Positions 56,914 to 64,000 of a stretch of DNA of 64,000 nt are shown piece after piece. The position numbers and the translations under genes were made by a program. The notes under the pieces were generated by a model. The model was not told where the DNA came from. It was given only the letters and a program-made list of their open reading frames with translations, and searched no databases. Source of the stretch: Chengkuizengella axinellae (GTDB lineage: Bacteria; Bacillota; Bacilli; Paenibacillales; KCTC-33759); assembly GCF_030730905.1 (NCBI RefSeq), contig NZ_JAVAMP010000012.1:62001-126000 (forward strand), written 5' to 3'. Within the stretch, counting starts at the first letter, position 1. Each line of letters begins with the position of its first letter.

Positions 56914-57124
56914 AACAACACCTCTTTTGATATTGATATTATACGACAATATACAATGGTGTTAAAAGATAAATATAAAAAAAATATCATTTAACGGAAA
57001 TGAGGGAGAGATTTTCAAAGTTAAGTGATGAACAAGGAGCAGCTAATAAATTGACATCAGTTTTTTCTAATCTTCTGCTAATTCACAAAATGGTCCTCAT
57101 TATAAATAAAGGCGTATCTCTTAG

Positions 57125-57150
57125 AGAAAAGCGCCATATAATTGAATAAC
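57125..57150 (-). repeat. GGCGC boundary repeat 6
   Basis: The minus strand reads GTTATTCAATTATATGGCGC followed by TTTTC. It lies 50 nt before the stop of the barstar-like gene. Confidence 0.5.
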
Positions 57151-57197
57151 TAACTTGATTTGTAATTATCAATTCACATTATAAATCTTTCATTATA

Positions 57198-57599
57198 CTA
57201 ATCTACTAAATATAATATAAAAGGTTTTACTCGCCCTTCTACAACTACCTTCGTCACTTCTTCTTGCCAAAAAGGGAATATGTGATTAGTAAATCCATCA
57301 ATAACATTTTTTTTGGATATTAAATCTTGACTTAAAAACCCTTTGTAGTTATAAATAATTAACACGTATCCATCTTTTTCAAGCCAATCCAAATCTGTCA
57401 TCCAATCATTATAACCATCTAGGCCTTTAGATGGTATAGGGAAGCTAAACACCTTCGTCATAGTAGTTAAATAATCTTGTAAAGATTTGATATCACAGTT
57501 ACTGTTTATCTCAGCAATAAACAGACTCCTGTCCTGTTCTATCTCCGCTTTGATATTAATCATTTCATTTAATGAAACATAATTTATTTTGTATTCCAT
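57198..57599 (-). CDS. Barstar-like immunity protein
   Basis: The segment LQDYLTTMTKVFSFPIPSKG followed by LDGYNDWMTDLDWL of this 133-residue protein matches the barstar pattern of FP...G.N.DAl.D.l. Barstar-type proteins bind and block barnase-like RNases and occur as immunity genes. GGGAG lies 5 nt before the ATG. No toxin gene is next to it, so it is an orphan. It lies between two GGCGC repeats. Confidence 0.55.
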   Translation of the reverse strand: MEYKINYVSLNEMINIKAEIEQDRSLFIAEINSNCDIKSLQDYLTTMTKVFSFPIPSKGLDGYNDWMTDLDWLEKDGYVLIIYNYKGFLSQDLISKKNVIDGFTNHIFPFWQEEVTKVVVEGRVKPFILYLVD

Positions 57600-57750
57600 A
57601 GTTACTCCCTTCTATTCCAGAGTTACATACACAAGTAATCCCATAAAGCTTATCTTAGTTTAAGTACAATCCATATCCTAATTTTAACATAATACCTTTA
57701 ACTTCCTGTTCAACAATCTGGTCCAAATCAAAAAGACGCCTTATTAAAGA

Positions 57751-57775
57751 TAGGCGCCATTTTGTTGAATAAAAA
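57751..57775 (-). repeat. GGCGC boundary repeat 7
   Basis: The minus strand reads TTATTCAACAAAATGGCGCC followed by TA. It overlaps the end of the gene that follows at 57779, and a partial GGCGT copy lies just before at about 57733. Confidence 0.5.
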
Positions 57776-57778
57776 ACA

Positions 57779-58456
57779 CTAAAGATCACTATAAAGATCT
57801 GAGATAGTAATTAGCAATCCGAGTTTATTAATCCTTTTGTGATTATATGGTATTTCAACTAACTTTTTATAATCCTCATTCCATAATACATAAATAAAAT
57901 ATGGTTTGTTTTCTAAAAACTGATTTGGATTCAAATTCTCGAAACGATAACATTCATTTGGATAATCTTCACTACAATCGAATAAACCAAGAATATCGTT
58001 TTCAATAGCTATTCCACCAATCTTAAATTGAAAGTTACTATATAGATCAGTAAGAAAGTTTTTGAAAACAGGGAGATCATCATTCTTTATAGCTTTTTGT
58101 CCCCATTCTGGTGCATCAAATTCGCATCCAAAAAACCAAATATTTATCAATAGAGCATTTGAGGATACTTGTTCTATCTGTAATGTTGCTTTACGCCTAC
58201 CAGCAACATGAACATATAACTTTACTTCCATAGAATGTATTTGAACTGTATGTGGATCTTCTTCGTCATATGGATAACCCTTAACAAATGATTCGATCTT
58301 AGAGTCAAGTTTTTCACCTACAACCTCAATCTGATTAGGGGATTTAGACAATTTATTCAGTATTGTTTTTATTACATTTTTCTTTTCGCCCTTAAGTTCC
58401 AATAAGAAACTTACTTCAAGAAAAGGACCACCTCGCAACCACTGTGAATCATCCAT
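57779..58456 (-). CDS. Hypothetical immunity-like protein, ~225 residues
   Basis: I do not recognise this cytoplasmic alpha/beta protein. It starts MDDSQWLRGGPFLEVSF, with GGAGG 6 nt before the ATG at 58456, so this start is preferred to 58480. It has a central VHVAGRRKATLQIEQVS strand region and a W-F-F-G-C-E-F-D-A-P-E segment. It lies in the array between repeats 7 and 8, and an orphan immunity role is inferred. Confidence 0.45.
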   Translation of the reverse strand: MDDSQWLRGGPFLEVSFLLELKGEKKNVIKTILNKLSKSPNQIEVVGEKLDSKIESFVKGYPYDEEDPHTVQIHSMEVKLYVHVAGRRKATLQIEQVSSNALLINIWFFGCEFDAPEWGQKAIKNDDLPVFKNFLTDLYSNFQFKIGGIAIENDILGLFDCSEDYPNECYRFENLNPNQFLENKPYFIYVLWNEDYKKLVEIPYNHKRINKLGLLITISDLYSDL

Positions 58457-58490
58457 AAGTAACCTCCAATCCAAATACAATTATTTAATT

Positions 58491-58510
58491 TATGCGCCAT
58501 TTTGTTGAAG
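58491..58510 (-). repeat. GGCGC boundary repeat 8
   Basis: The minus strand reads CTTCAACAAAATGGCGCATA. It lies 35 nt upstream of the 57779-58456 gene. Confidence 0.5.
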
Positions 58511-58524
58511 TTTCTCTCTTCCAG

Positions 58525-58803
58525 TTATAAAACTATTCCTTTAGCAATTTTTTTTGTACCTTCAAAAAGTTCAAATTCAAGACCTTTTATTAGTAAGTGA
58601 TTTGGTGCTTCTTCTCTGTTGAGAAATCCAATTTCAACATCCATTTCTTTATTTTTTGTGGGTGTACAAATAAAGACACAACTCCAATTACCATGCAATT
58701 CTTCAAATCTTATTATTGGCGCATATCTTGTCCCTTCTGGAGGTGGAACCCTTCCCCCTGAATCTTTATTAATAAAACTTACCCTTGCTTTAACTTTTTC
58801 CAT
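58525..58803 (-). CDS. Small beta-rich immunity-like protein, ~92 residues
   Basis: It reads MEKVKARVSFINKDSGGRVP and later RYAPIIRFEELHGNWSCVFI, ending in a strand pattern reminiscent of a small beta-barrel or EF-Tu domain-II-like fold. No family is recognised. The ATG at 58803 follows GGGAG, and 58824 is an alternative. It is part of the six-gene minus-strand array. Confidence 0.45.
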   Translation of the reverse strand: MEKVKARVSFINKDSGGRVPPPEGTRYAPIIRFEELHGNWSCVFICTPTKNKEMDVEIGFLNREEAPNHLLIKGLEFELFEGTKKIAKGIVL

Positions 58804-58892
58804 CACTCCCTCGATTCCTTCCATTATATTTTTTATTAAATCTCTCTACATTTCTTACTATATTGAAACTCAAAATGCTATTTCTTTAACTA

Positions 58893-59228
58893 TTATATAC
58901 CACCCAAATCAATCAACCAAGAATACTCTTTTGCTATTGATTTTGCAATATTCAATATTGTTTTTTCTAATTCGTCGTTAATATTCTCTGGTATATCTAT
59001 CTCAATCAAATTTATTTCTTCAATTCCATCAAGTGAGTTAAATGCATAGTTTCCTTTTGAGTTAGCTAAAATTCCCGTCACTCTAATTAACTCTCCACTA
59101 TGTATTTTGGAAAACCTCAAGCTACTTTCTTTATTGAAGTTTAAAAAAAATTTTAAGTACTCTTCTAATACTTCAGTTCTAATCGTCTTTGAATATCCTG
59201 GAGAATAAATGCTTAAATAATCATACAT
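58893..59228 (-). CDS. Hypothetical immunity-like protein, ~111 residues
   Basis: It starts MYDYLSIYSPGYSKTIRTEV with GGAGG upstream of the ATG at 59228. The second half is ELEKTILNIAKSIAKEYSW. It is cytoplasmic and acidic with no recognised family. It is the 5'-most gene of the array, and repeat 9 lies about 100 nt upstream. Confidence 0.45.
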   Translation of the reverse strand: MYDYLSIYSPGYSKTIRTEVLEEYLKFFLNFNKESSLRFSKIHSGELIRVTGILANSKGNYAFNSLDGIEEINLIEIDIPENINDELEKTILNIAKSIAKEYSWLIDLGGI

Positions 59229-59329
59229 AATAATGTCCTCCGCAAATATTATATTAATTACTTCTCTCAATTTTATCAAAGATATTTAAGCCATGGTATT
59301 TGATTTTACTTTACATTTTAACAGGAGTT

Positions 59330-59360
59330 ATCTTCCACAATCTGGCCCAATTGCCTAATA
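59330..59360 (+). repeat. GGCGC-type boundary repeat 9 (GGCCC variant)
   Basis: The plus strand reads TCTTCCACAATCTGGCCCAA followed by TTGCC. Like repeat 4 in the transposon, it is in the opposite orientation and marks the upstream end of the gene block. Confidence 0.45.
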
Positions 59361-59456
59361 AAATGTCAACCTTTCTTTTAAAACCACACCTTTTCCTAAG
59401 TTAGCATAGCTATATGGTTTTATCTTTAAAAAGCATTAAATTCAGCACAAAAAAAA

Positions 59457-59489
59457 AGAGTACAGGTAGTATGAATTACCTTGTACTCT
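59457..59489 (-). terminator. Terminator after the 59771-60709 gene region
   Basis: AGAGTACA pairs with TGTACTCT with a bulge and inner GGTA/TACC, then the minus strand runs into T9. Confidence 0.75.
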
Positions 59490-59542
59490 TGTATTTCTAT
59501 TATTTAAATTCTTGTATTTGTTCTGCGACATAGGTTCATTAT

Positions 59543-59626
59543 TTAGGTGGTTTTTTCCTCTATAGGCTTGAACCCTAATTTCTTCATTTCACGTTTAATC
59601 CATTCATCTTGTTCTTCCTTACTCAT
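59543..59626 (-). CDS. Possible 27-residue peptide
   Basis: The frame reads MSKEEQDEWIKREMKKLGFK and ends EEKTT, with a weak AGAGA upstream. It resembles small basic-acidic regulatory peptides of Bacillales in size, but it could be chance. It lies just before the terminator at 59457. Confidence 0.3.
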   Translation of the reverse strand: MSKEEQDEWIKREMKKLGFKPIEEKTT

Positions 59627-59770
59627 TCTCTTAAGTTTATAATGCCAGATCTTAAACGTCCATATTATTCGCATCCACATTTTTCGTATCCACATTTTCC
59701 ACACCCGCCTACTATATTATCTTTCCATTATAACATAATTTTAGGTAAAACAATATGTTTTGGGTGTTTT

Positions 59771-60709
59771 CTAGTTGAGATTTATTACTTCTAATATTTG
59801 CCCCTCAAACTTTGTTATAATATTGTGATAAGCGTGATCTTCCTCTTTATTCACTACCATTACAAAAAGATAATTTTGATCACTTTTGCTTTCAGTTAGT
59901 TTCCGAGCTATATAATTTCTACCGCTCTTATCCCCTTTCCCTTCATATGAAAAGGCGTAGTAAAACTTATCACTTATTATTGTTTTAAAAATACCTATTT
60001 GAGTTAAATTAATTATCTCTTTTTTCTTCTCAGGATCTAGAAACACAGTACTCTCAAATCCAAGTATTTCTGCAGCTAATTCTATAAATGCAAACTTCAC
60101 TGCGTCTTCTTGAGTTAATTTATCTGATTTTATAGATATACTATAAATATGCTTCGAAATAAAAGAAATGAGATATACCCGATCTATATTTTTTTTATCT
60201 ACAGCATTTTTAAACTCACTATACAGATTATAATTAAAAGTATAATAAGATTGGACAATTCCATTGATGTTTATGTTCTCATCTACTTTTCCGTTTACAT
60301 ACTCAACCTTAATGTAACTATTTCTTGGTGCATGTTTAATTGTATATTTGTACAATTGAATCGAAGAAACGGAAGCTTCTTTTTCTAAAAATTTCGATAA
60401 TTTATAATCGATTAGATCTTGGATTCTATATGCATTCAATTGTTGATTAGATTCTACAAGTAATTGCATATCATTATTTTTAGATTCTTGTAATGTTCTA
60501 ACTTTGTTTCCATAGTAATTTATAAGTGCAACGATAACCACTACAAGCAAAGCAGGTATTATAAGAGGTACATTCTTGCTGTCTACAATAGGTGAAACAT
60601 ATGTACCATAGATAGACTGTGCTTCCTCTGAATTTTCAATCCATAACTCATAGATTAAAATTAGTAGTAGCGCCACGAATACTTTACCAAAAGAATTAAT
60701 AATTTTCAT
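59771..60709 (-). CDS. Membrane-anchored hypothetical protein, ~312 residues
   Basis: Two membrane segments (about 8-25 and 45-65) are followed by a coiled-coil-like stretch (about 65-100) and a soluble alpha/beta domain. GGGGGA lies 9 nt before the ATG at 60709. DKKNIDRVYLISFISKH and FYYAFSYEGKG are visible but no family is recognised. It is separated from radC by 91 nt, on the same strand, so they may be cotranscribed. Confidence 0.5.
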   Translation of the reverse strand: MKIINSFGKVFVALLLILIYELWIENSEEAQSIYGTYVSPIVDSKNVPLIIPALLVVVIVALINYYGNKVRTLQESKNNDMQLLVESNQQLNAYRIQDLIDYKLSKFLEKEASVSSIQLYKYTIKHAPRNSYIKVEYVNGKVDENININGIVQSYYTFNYNLYSEFKNAVDKKNIDRVYLISFISKHIYSISIKSDKLTQEDAVKFAFIELAAEILGFESTVFLDPEKKKEIINLTQIGIFKTIISDKFYYAFSYEGKGDKSGRNYIARKLTESKSDQNYLFVMVVNKEEDHAYHNIITKFEGQILEVINLN

Positions 60710-60800
60710 CTCTATCCATCCCCCTATAGTCAATGCCTTTATACTTTAGAATCCAAAGAGAATAAAACAAACTCTCTGCTATTAAAAGTTAAAAGCTTTT

Positions 60801-61499
60801 TTAGATTAAATTTCTCTCTTTTAATGAACAAAAGACACCATCACCGATAATGATATGGTCTAGGATTTCTATCCCAATCACTTTTCCAGCGTCTTTTAAT
60901 CTATTTGTAAGTTGAACATCTTCTGGTGAAGGTGTAGGGTCGCCTGAAGGATGATTGTGAAAACAAACAATTGACGCCGCTGACCTTTTAATAGCTTCAA
61001 TAAAGACTTCTCTAGGATGAACAATAGCACTATTGAGACAACCAATAGAAACTCTTTTTTTAGCTATCACCATATTTTTCGAGTCCAGTAATAACAGTCC
61101 AAAAAACTCCTTCTTAAGATATCTTAATTCTTCCATTAAAACTCTCGAAGCATCTTCTGGATTATTAATTTTTACTTTTTCTTTTTCAGTCTTCATATTT
61201 TGAAGTTTTTTGATAATCCCAAAAACTGCAAATAGTTGTATAGCCATAGCATCGTTTATACCTGGGATCTTTACGAGTTCTTCAAATTGCATATGATACA
61301 ACTCTCTAAGTCCAATTAAAGATAAACTAGAGCATAACTGAGGAGTTGTTTTTGGTCCAAGAATACCAGCGAACAAATCTAATACATCCGCATTCTCATT
61401 ACCAAAATATAATAGGTCATCTGTTAACCTATTCATATCAATCTGAGTATCTTTGGTATGATATTTTTGAAATAATATCAATTGTTCTGCTCTTTCCAT
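60801..61499 (-). CDS. radC: RadC-family JAB/MPN+ protein
   Basis: The 232-residue protein has an N-terminal helix-hairpin-helix-like UPF0758 region (about 40-100: LREL, KIPGIND) and a JAB metalloprotease-like domain with the motif H181-x-H183-PSGDPTPSPED. These His and Asp residues bind zinc in the JAMM family. RadC proteins are common on plasmids and other mobile elements; the enzymatic role is debated. AAAGGGGAAGT precedes the ATG. It is preceded by structured RNA copy C and an 11-bp hairpin. Confidence 0.85.
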   Translation of the reverse strand: MERAEQLILFQKYHTKDTQIDMNRLTDDLLYFGNENADVLDLFAGILGPKTTPQLCSSLSLIGLRELYHMQFEELVKIPGINDAMAIQLFAVFGIIKKLQNMKTEKEKVKINNPEDASRVLMEELRYLKKEFFGLLLLDSKNMVIAKKRVSIGCLNSAIVHPREVFIEAIKRSAASIVCFHNHPSGDPTPSPEDVQLTNRLKDAGKVIGIEILDHIIIGDGVFCSLKERNLI

Positions 61500-61525
61500 A
61501 CTTCCCCTTTCCCATAGTCCTCCGC

Positions 61526-61556
61526 CAGGTATGGCAGAAGAACTATGCCATACCTG
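61526..61556 (-). promoter_or_regulatory. Hairpin in the radC leader
   Basis: CAGGTATGGCA pairs perfectly with TGCCATACCTG across a 9-base loop, 27 bp upstream of radC and just after the terminator of RNA copy C. It may regulate radC mRNA translation or stability; the plus-strand reading continues into TTTTA, so it may also terminate convergent transcription. Confidence 0.45.
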
Positions 61557-61589
61557 TTTTACGCCAAGGTTGGAAGGCGAATTTTAAAT

Positions 61590-61880
61590 ACAAAAAAAGC
61601 CACAAACTATAGTTTAAGTGGCTTTTCAACGAAAAAGCTTTTTTATAGACAAGGGTTTGGCATGAGAAACCGAAGTATTAACATGCCTTTTTCGTCTATA
61701 AAAATAAAAGCACCTGTATCAGGTACACTTTTTCTTTTCAGAAATCTCTGTAATATCAGAATCTGAATAAAAATATGTTTTTAGTTCCTCTAATTTTATC
61801 AGCGAAGCACTTCCTACAAATGCTATGAGAAACGTCGCTTAACCTACACTGTTTCCAATGAGATTTGACCATATATCAAA
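61590..61880 (-). ncRNA. Structured RNA copy C, leader of radC
   Basis: P1 (61784-61790 with 61827-61833), P2 (61806-61812 with 61818-61824), the GCTGATAAAAT segment and P3 (61737-61767, TTCAGA/TCTGAA plus CTG/CAG) all match copies A and B in position. P1 and P2 each need one G-U pair on the minus strand and A-C on the plus strand, which fixes the orientation. Extra hairpins occur at about 61711-61724 (ACCTG/CAGGT) and 61640-61703, then a terminator at 61591-61625 (AAAAGCCAC/GTGGCTTTT then T7). A 27-nt element is not seen; an AACCTA/TAGGTT pair lies there instead. Confidence 0.6.
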
Positions 61881-62204
61881 AATGATAGTTAGGTTATCTA
61901 TTTGCGGTAAATAGATTTCAACTCTTAAAACTAAGAGGTATTTGTTAGATCCTATATGTAGGAGGAAAAGGATGGTAACAAATAATACCTCTATTATATT
62001 CTGTTTCATATAATATATCAATTAGTAATTGAGACTATGATATTTAAAGTCTCTTTCTTCCAAATCTTATTTTATTCTCTGGTAATACTTTTTAAAACAT
62101 TGAAAAATTGTTGATATTTTATACTAAAAACCTAAATTTAGAGGATAATATTACACTTTATAGAATGTTAACTAGCAAAGTAATCTAAGAAAGGAAGTTA
62201 TTAA
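61881..62204. other. Intergenic region
   Basis: It holds the promoter of the small membrane-protein gene and the start of RNA copy C. I see no other ORF with a ribosome binding site. Confidence 0.4.
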
Positions 62205-62486
62205 ATGATTTGGATTGTTCCATTATTGTGGTTTATATTAACAGCTAGTCTTTCAATTTCCTCATTAGTCTTTTCTTTTCGTTTACATGAATGGAATGTG
62301 TTGCTTTTTTTATTATGGATAGGATCACCAGTTATCAATATTATAGGAAATCTACTCTTGTTTAAGCTATATCGAACTTTAAATACAACTAAATTATTTC
62401 GTAATTACTATATTGCTTTATTTATTCTTTACGTTGTTGTATTCCTTTTTTCTATAATGTTATTTGCTGGTCTAGCTTCGATTTAA
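62205..62486 (+). CDS. Small membrane protein, 93 residues
   Basis: The protein is almost entirely hydrophobic, with three membrane segments (about 5-27, 33-55 and 68-90). AAAGGAAG lies 8 nt before the ATG. It is the only plus-strand gene in the last 8 kb of the window. The family is not recognised. Confidence 0.5.
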   Translation: MIWIVPLLWFILTASLSISSLVFSFRLHEWNVLLFLLWIGSPVINIIGNLLLFKLYRTLNTTKLFRNYYIALFILYVVVFLFSIMLFAGLASI

Positions 62487-62544
62487 GAGCTAAAATTTTG
62501 AAGGTTAGTTTATTAAATGGGTGGAAATATTAATGCATTTCAAT

Positions 62545-62580
62545 GAAAAAAAGATGAAACTATAAAGCTCATCTTCTTTC
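62545..62580 (-). terminator. Terminator of the TOPRIM/ATPase operon
   Basis: GAAAGAAGATGA pairs with TCATCTTTTTTTC around a short loop on the minus strand, just past the stop at 62604. Confidence 0.7.
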
Positions 62581-62603
62581 AATATAATTACTTTATTTTA
62601 GCT

Positions 62604-63335
62604 TTAATTACTAGTTTTCATCTGAATAAATTCAAATAATAAAGGCACATTTGTAGAACGTTGCAAAGAAGCAACTTCTTGAGATATTTTGTTCCAACTT
62701 TCTACATACTGTTCATTTTGATCACTGCTTGTCCATTCAGGCATTTGTTCTTTTAAAAATTCTTCAACTGGAGTAGTTAATTCGTCTATGAATTCTTCTA
62801 CTTTTTCCAGTTTCGTATCTTTGTCTGGGTTAGGCTCATTGAATATGACGTGTTCTAAATGTCTAGAAAAGTAATACATTCGGTATGTAACCGTTCCACC
62901 TAGAATTCCATCAATGGAGTTCATACTACGGATATTTTTACTTTTCACGGTGTTTCTATTAATAATACTTTGCCGTTGCTTCTCATCCGGGACACTAATT
63001 AGATTTTCCTTATAAATAGTGGTGTTCTGTTGAGTATCATCTATCACTACCTTATCCTCAGAAATAAAGCATCCATCTGTATCGACTATGTGTAAAACTG
63101 CTAGCAAATCATCATTTCTAAACTTTCTCTTACTTAAAAACTGTTTAACCACATCACCAATGAGTGCTTTAATCGGTTTTCTATTTTTATCAAAACTAAA
63201 TAGGATATCCGTATGTTTAACCTCAAAACGGATATCATGCTGTTTGAATAATTGCCGTAATCTTTGGTTTAAAAGTACCTCATCACTATTTCCTTCAACA
63301 ATTAACAATACGACTTTTTTTCTATTTTTCGCCAT
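62604..63335 (-). CDS. TOPRIM-domain protein of an ATPase/TOPRIM defence pair
   Basis: The 243-residue protein starts MAKNRKKVVLLIVEGNSDE; E14 with D18/E19 and later D85-x-D87 (HIVDTDGCF) are the TOPRIM metal-binding motifs seen in OLD-family nucleases and AbiL/PARIS-type effectors. It overlaps the upstream ATPase gene by 14 nt, so the two are coupled. Such effectors cut nucleic acid when the ATPase senses phage. GGAAT lies 8 nt before the ATG. The subtype is not settled. Confidence 0.7.
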   Translation of the reverse strand: MAKNRKKVVLLIVEGNSDEVLLNQRLRQLFKQHDIRFEVKHTDILFSFDKNRKPIKALIGDVVKQFLSKRKFRNDDLLAVLHIVDTDGCFISEDKVVIDDTQQNTTIYKENLISVPDEKQRQSIINRNTVKSKNIRSMNSIDGILGGTVTYRMYYFSRHLEHVIFNEPNPDKDTKLEKVEEFIDELTTPVEEFLKEQMPEWTSSDQNEQYVESWNKISQEVASLQRSTNVPLLFEFIQMKTSN

Positions 63336-64000
63336 TTTGAATTCCTGCTTTTCTAAATGACGTTTTCATATCATACATGTTGGTTTCATCATAAATTTGC
63401 TCATCTTGCCCTCCAAGTTGTACAGCACGCAAATAAATATCCCGTGCATTACTCAACTTCCTAACACCTTTTAATTGGAGATAACGGTCCTCTTCATTTA
63501 GCGTAGTAAACCATAAATTACGAATAGGAAGAACTTCTAATATTCTTAAATTATGTGAAGTGAAAAATAGTTGTCCTTGTCCGTTATCACTCATAACTTC
63601 TAAGATTTCACCTAACAAATATTCAAAAATACCTGCATCTAATTCATCAATGACTACACAAGCATTTGGTTTATTATATACTGCGATTAAAGTACTAAGT
63701 ATAGAGATAATCTTTAAAACACCTGATGATTCACTTTTTAATGGAAGTACAACATCTCCTTTTTTTGACATAAATTCGAAACGAATTTCTTCTTCATTAT
63801 TCTTAGTTAATATTGGTTCCCCAATAGTTCTTACTTTTATTTCAAGACCAGGTATGATGTTCTTTAACACAATATTAATTTGTTCAATTACTCTAACTAT
63901 CACTTCAAACAACTGTATAGGTAAATTCATTTCACTCATTTCTAAAGGAATGTTGCCTCGGTCGTTTTCATGATGAATACTAAAGGGCATTATAAGATTG
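63322..64000 (-). CDS. AAA ATPase of the TOPRIM pair, C-terminal part (runs off the window)
   Basis: The visible ~222 residues contain the signature-like SSGVLKIISILSTL, Walker B CVVIDELDAG and the H-loop FFTSHNLRILE, typical of AAA_15/AAA_21 ABC-like ATPases in two-gene defence systems. The frame is open to the window edge, so the Walker A part lies beyond it; an ATG at 63990 should not be taken as the true start. It overlaps the TOPRIM gene by 14 nt. Confidence 0.75.
   Translation of the reverse strand, partial: NLIMPFSIHHENDRGNIPLEMSEMNLPIQLFEVIVRVIEQINIVLKNIIPGLEIKVRTIGEPILTKNNEEEIRFEFMSKKGDVVLPLKSESSGVLKIISILSTLIAVYNKPNACVVIDELDAGIFEYLLGEILEVMSDNGQGQLFFTSHNLRILEVLPIRNLWFTTLNEEDRYLQLKGVRKLSNARDIYLRAVQLGGQDEQIYDETNMYDMKTSFRKAGIQNGEK

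Noticed and set aside
61839-62021. 60-residue minus-strand ORF upstream of RNA copy C
   Set aside because: Overlaps the 5' end of the structured RNA, has no good ribosome binding site and ends inside it.
63322-63990. Complete 222-residue ATPase starting at 63990
   Set aside because: The frame continues to the window edge and Walker A is missing, so the gene must start outside the window.

Overview
The window is AT-rich, with strong AGGAGG-type ribosome binding sites, frequent TTG/GTG starts, lipobox lipoproteins and an S-layer-homology (SLH) protein. This points to a Gram-positive low-GC Bacillota, most likely a Bacillales member (Bacillaceae or Paenibacillaceae type). I see no rRNA, tRNA, CRISPR array, replication gene or metabolic operon. 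Everything looks like an accessory region: polymorphic toxins, secreted repeat proteins, mobile-element debris, defence genes and orphan immunity-like genes, mostly on the minus strand.

Region 1 (1-21.3 kb) holds surface and toxin genes. A 1593-residue secreted protein (FN3, cohesin, dockerin, calcium repeats, VWA, beta-helix) ends in an HNH-like toxin tip and overlaps a DUF1629-type immunity gene. Its neighbour repeats the cohesin-dockerin pair and carries three near-identical 79-residue repeats. A lipoprotein, a Rad52-like protein, a helix-turn-helix protein and a tyrosine recombinase follow. Then comes an RCC1/FN3 secreted protein, an RHS/YD-repeat toxin with an unrecognised tip, and a small membrane protein that is the likely immunity partner.

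Region 2 (21.6-28.6 kb) is a Tn402/Tn5053/Tn552-like transposon with ~103-bp terminal inverted repeats. It encodes a serine resolvase, a broken TniA and an intact TniB, and carries four small minus-strand cargo genes. Beside it lie a shattered second serine recombinase, a copy of the RCC1 gene leader and a tyrosine-recombinase C-terminal fragment.

Region 3 (28.7-48 kb) is a defence-like island. It holds a membrane protein with a possible degenerate nuclease domain behind a decayed operon, a GIY-YIG/DUF2075 helicase with a MazG-like pyrophosphohydrolase, an SLH protein, a secreted phospholipase-D/lamin-tail protein, a Cys-His-Asp protein, an HNH nuclease, a HEPN protein, an HTH-McrB_N-HNH restriction-like protein with a paired operator, and a DUF4258/YgiT toxin-antitoxin pair.

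Region 4 (48-64 kb) holds small proteins, a DUF932-like protein, a Kelch/FN3 protein, a PQQ-propeller lipoprotein, an array of six orphan immunity-like genes separated by a dispersed repeat, RadC, and the start of an AAA ATPase/TOPRIM two-gene defence system that runs off the right edge.

The most novel signal is non-coding. Three copies of a structured RNA (near 46.6, 49.3 and 61.7 kb, minus strand) share two helices supported by compensatory changes and G-U wobbles. Each ends in an intrinsic terminator and lies upstream of a minus-strand gene. I do not recognise this family. All family names come from reading motifs by eye, without database searches.
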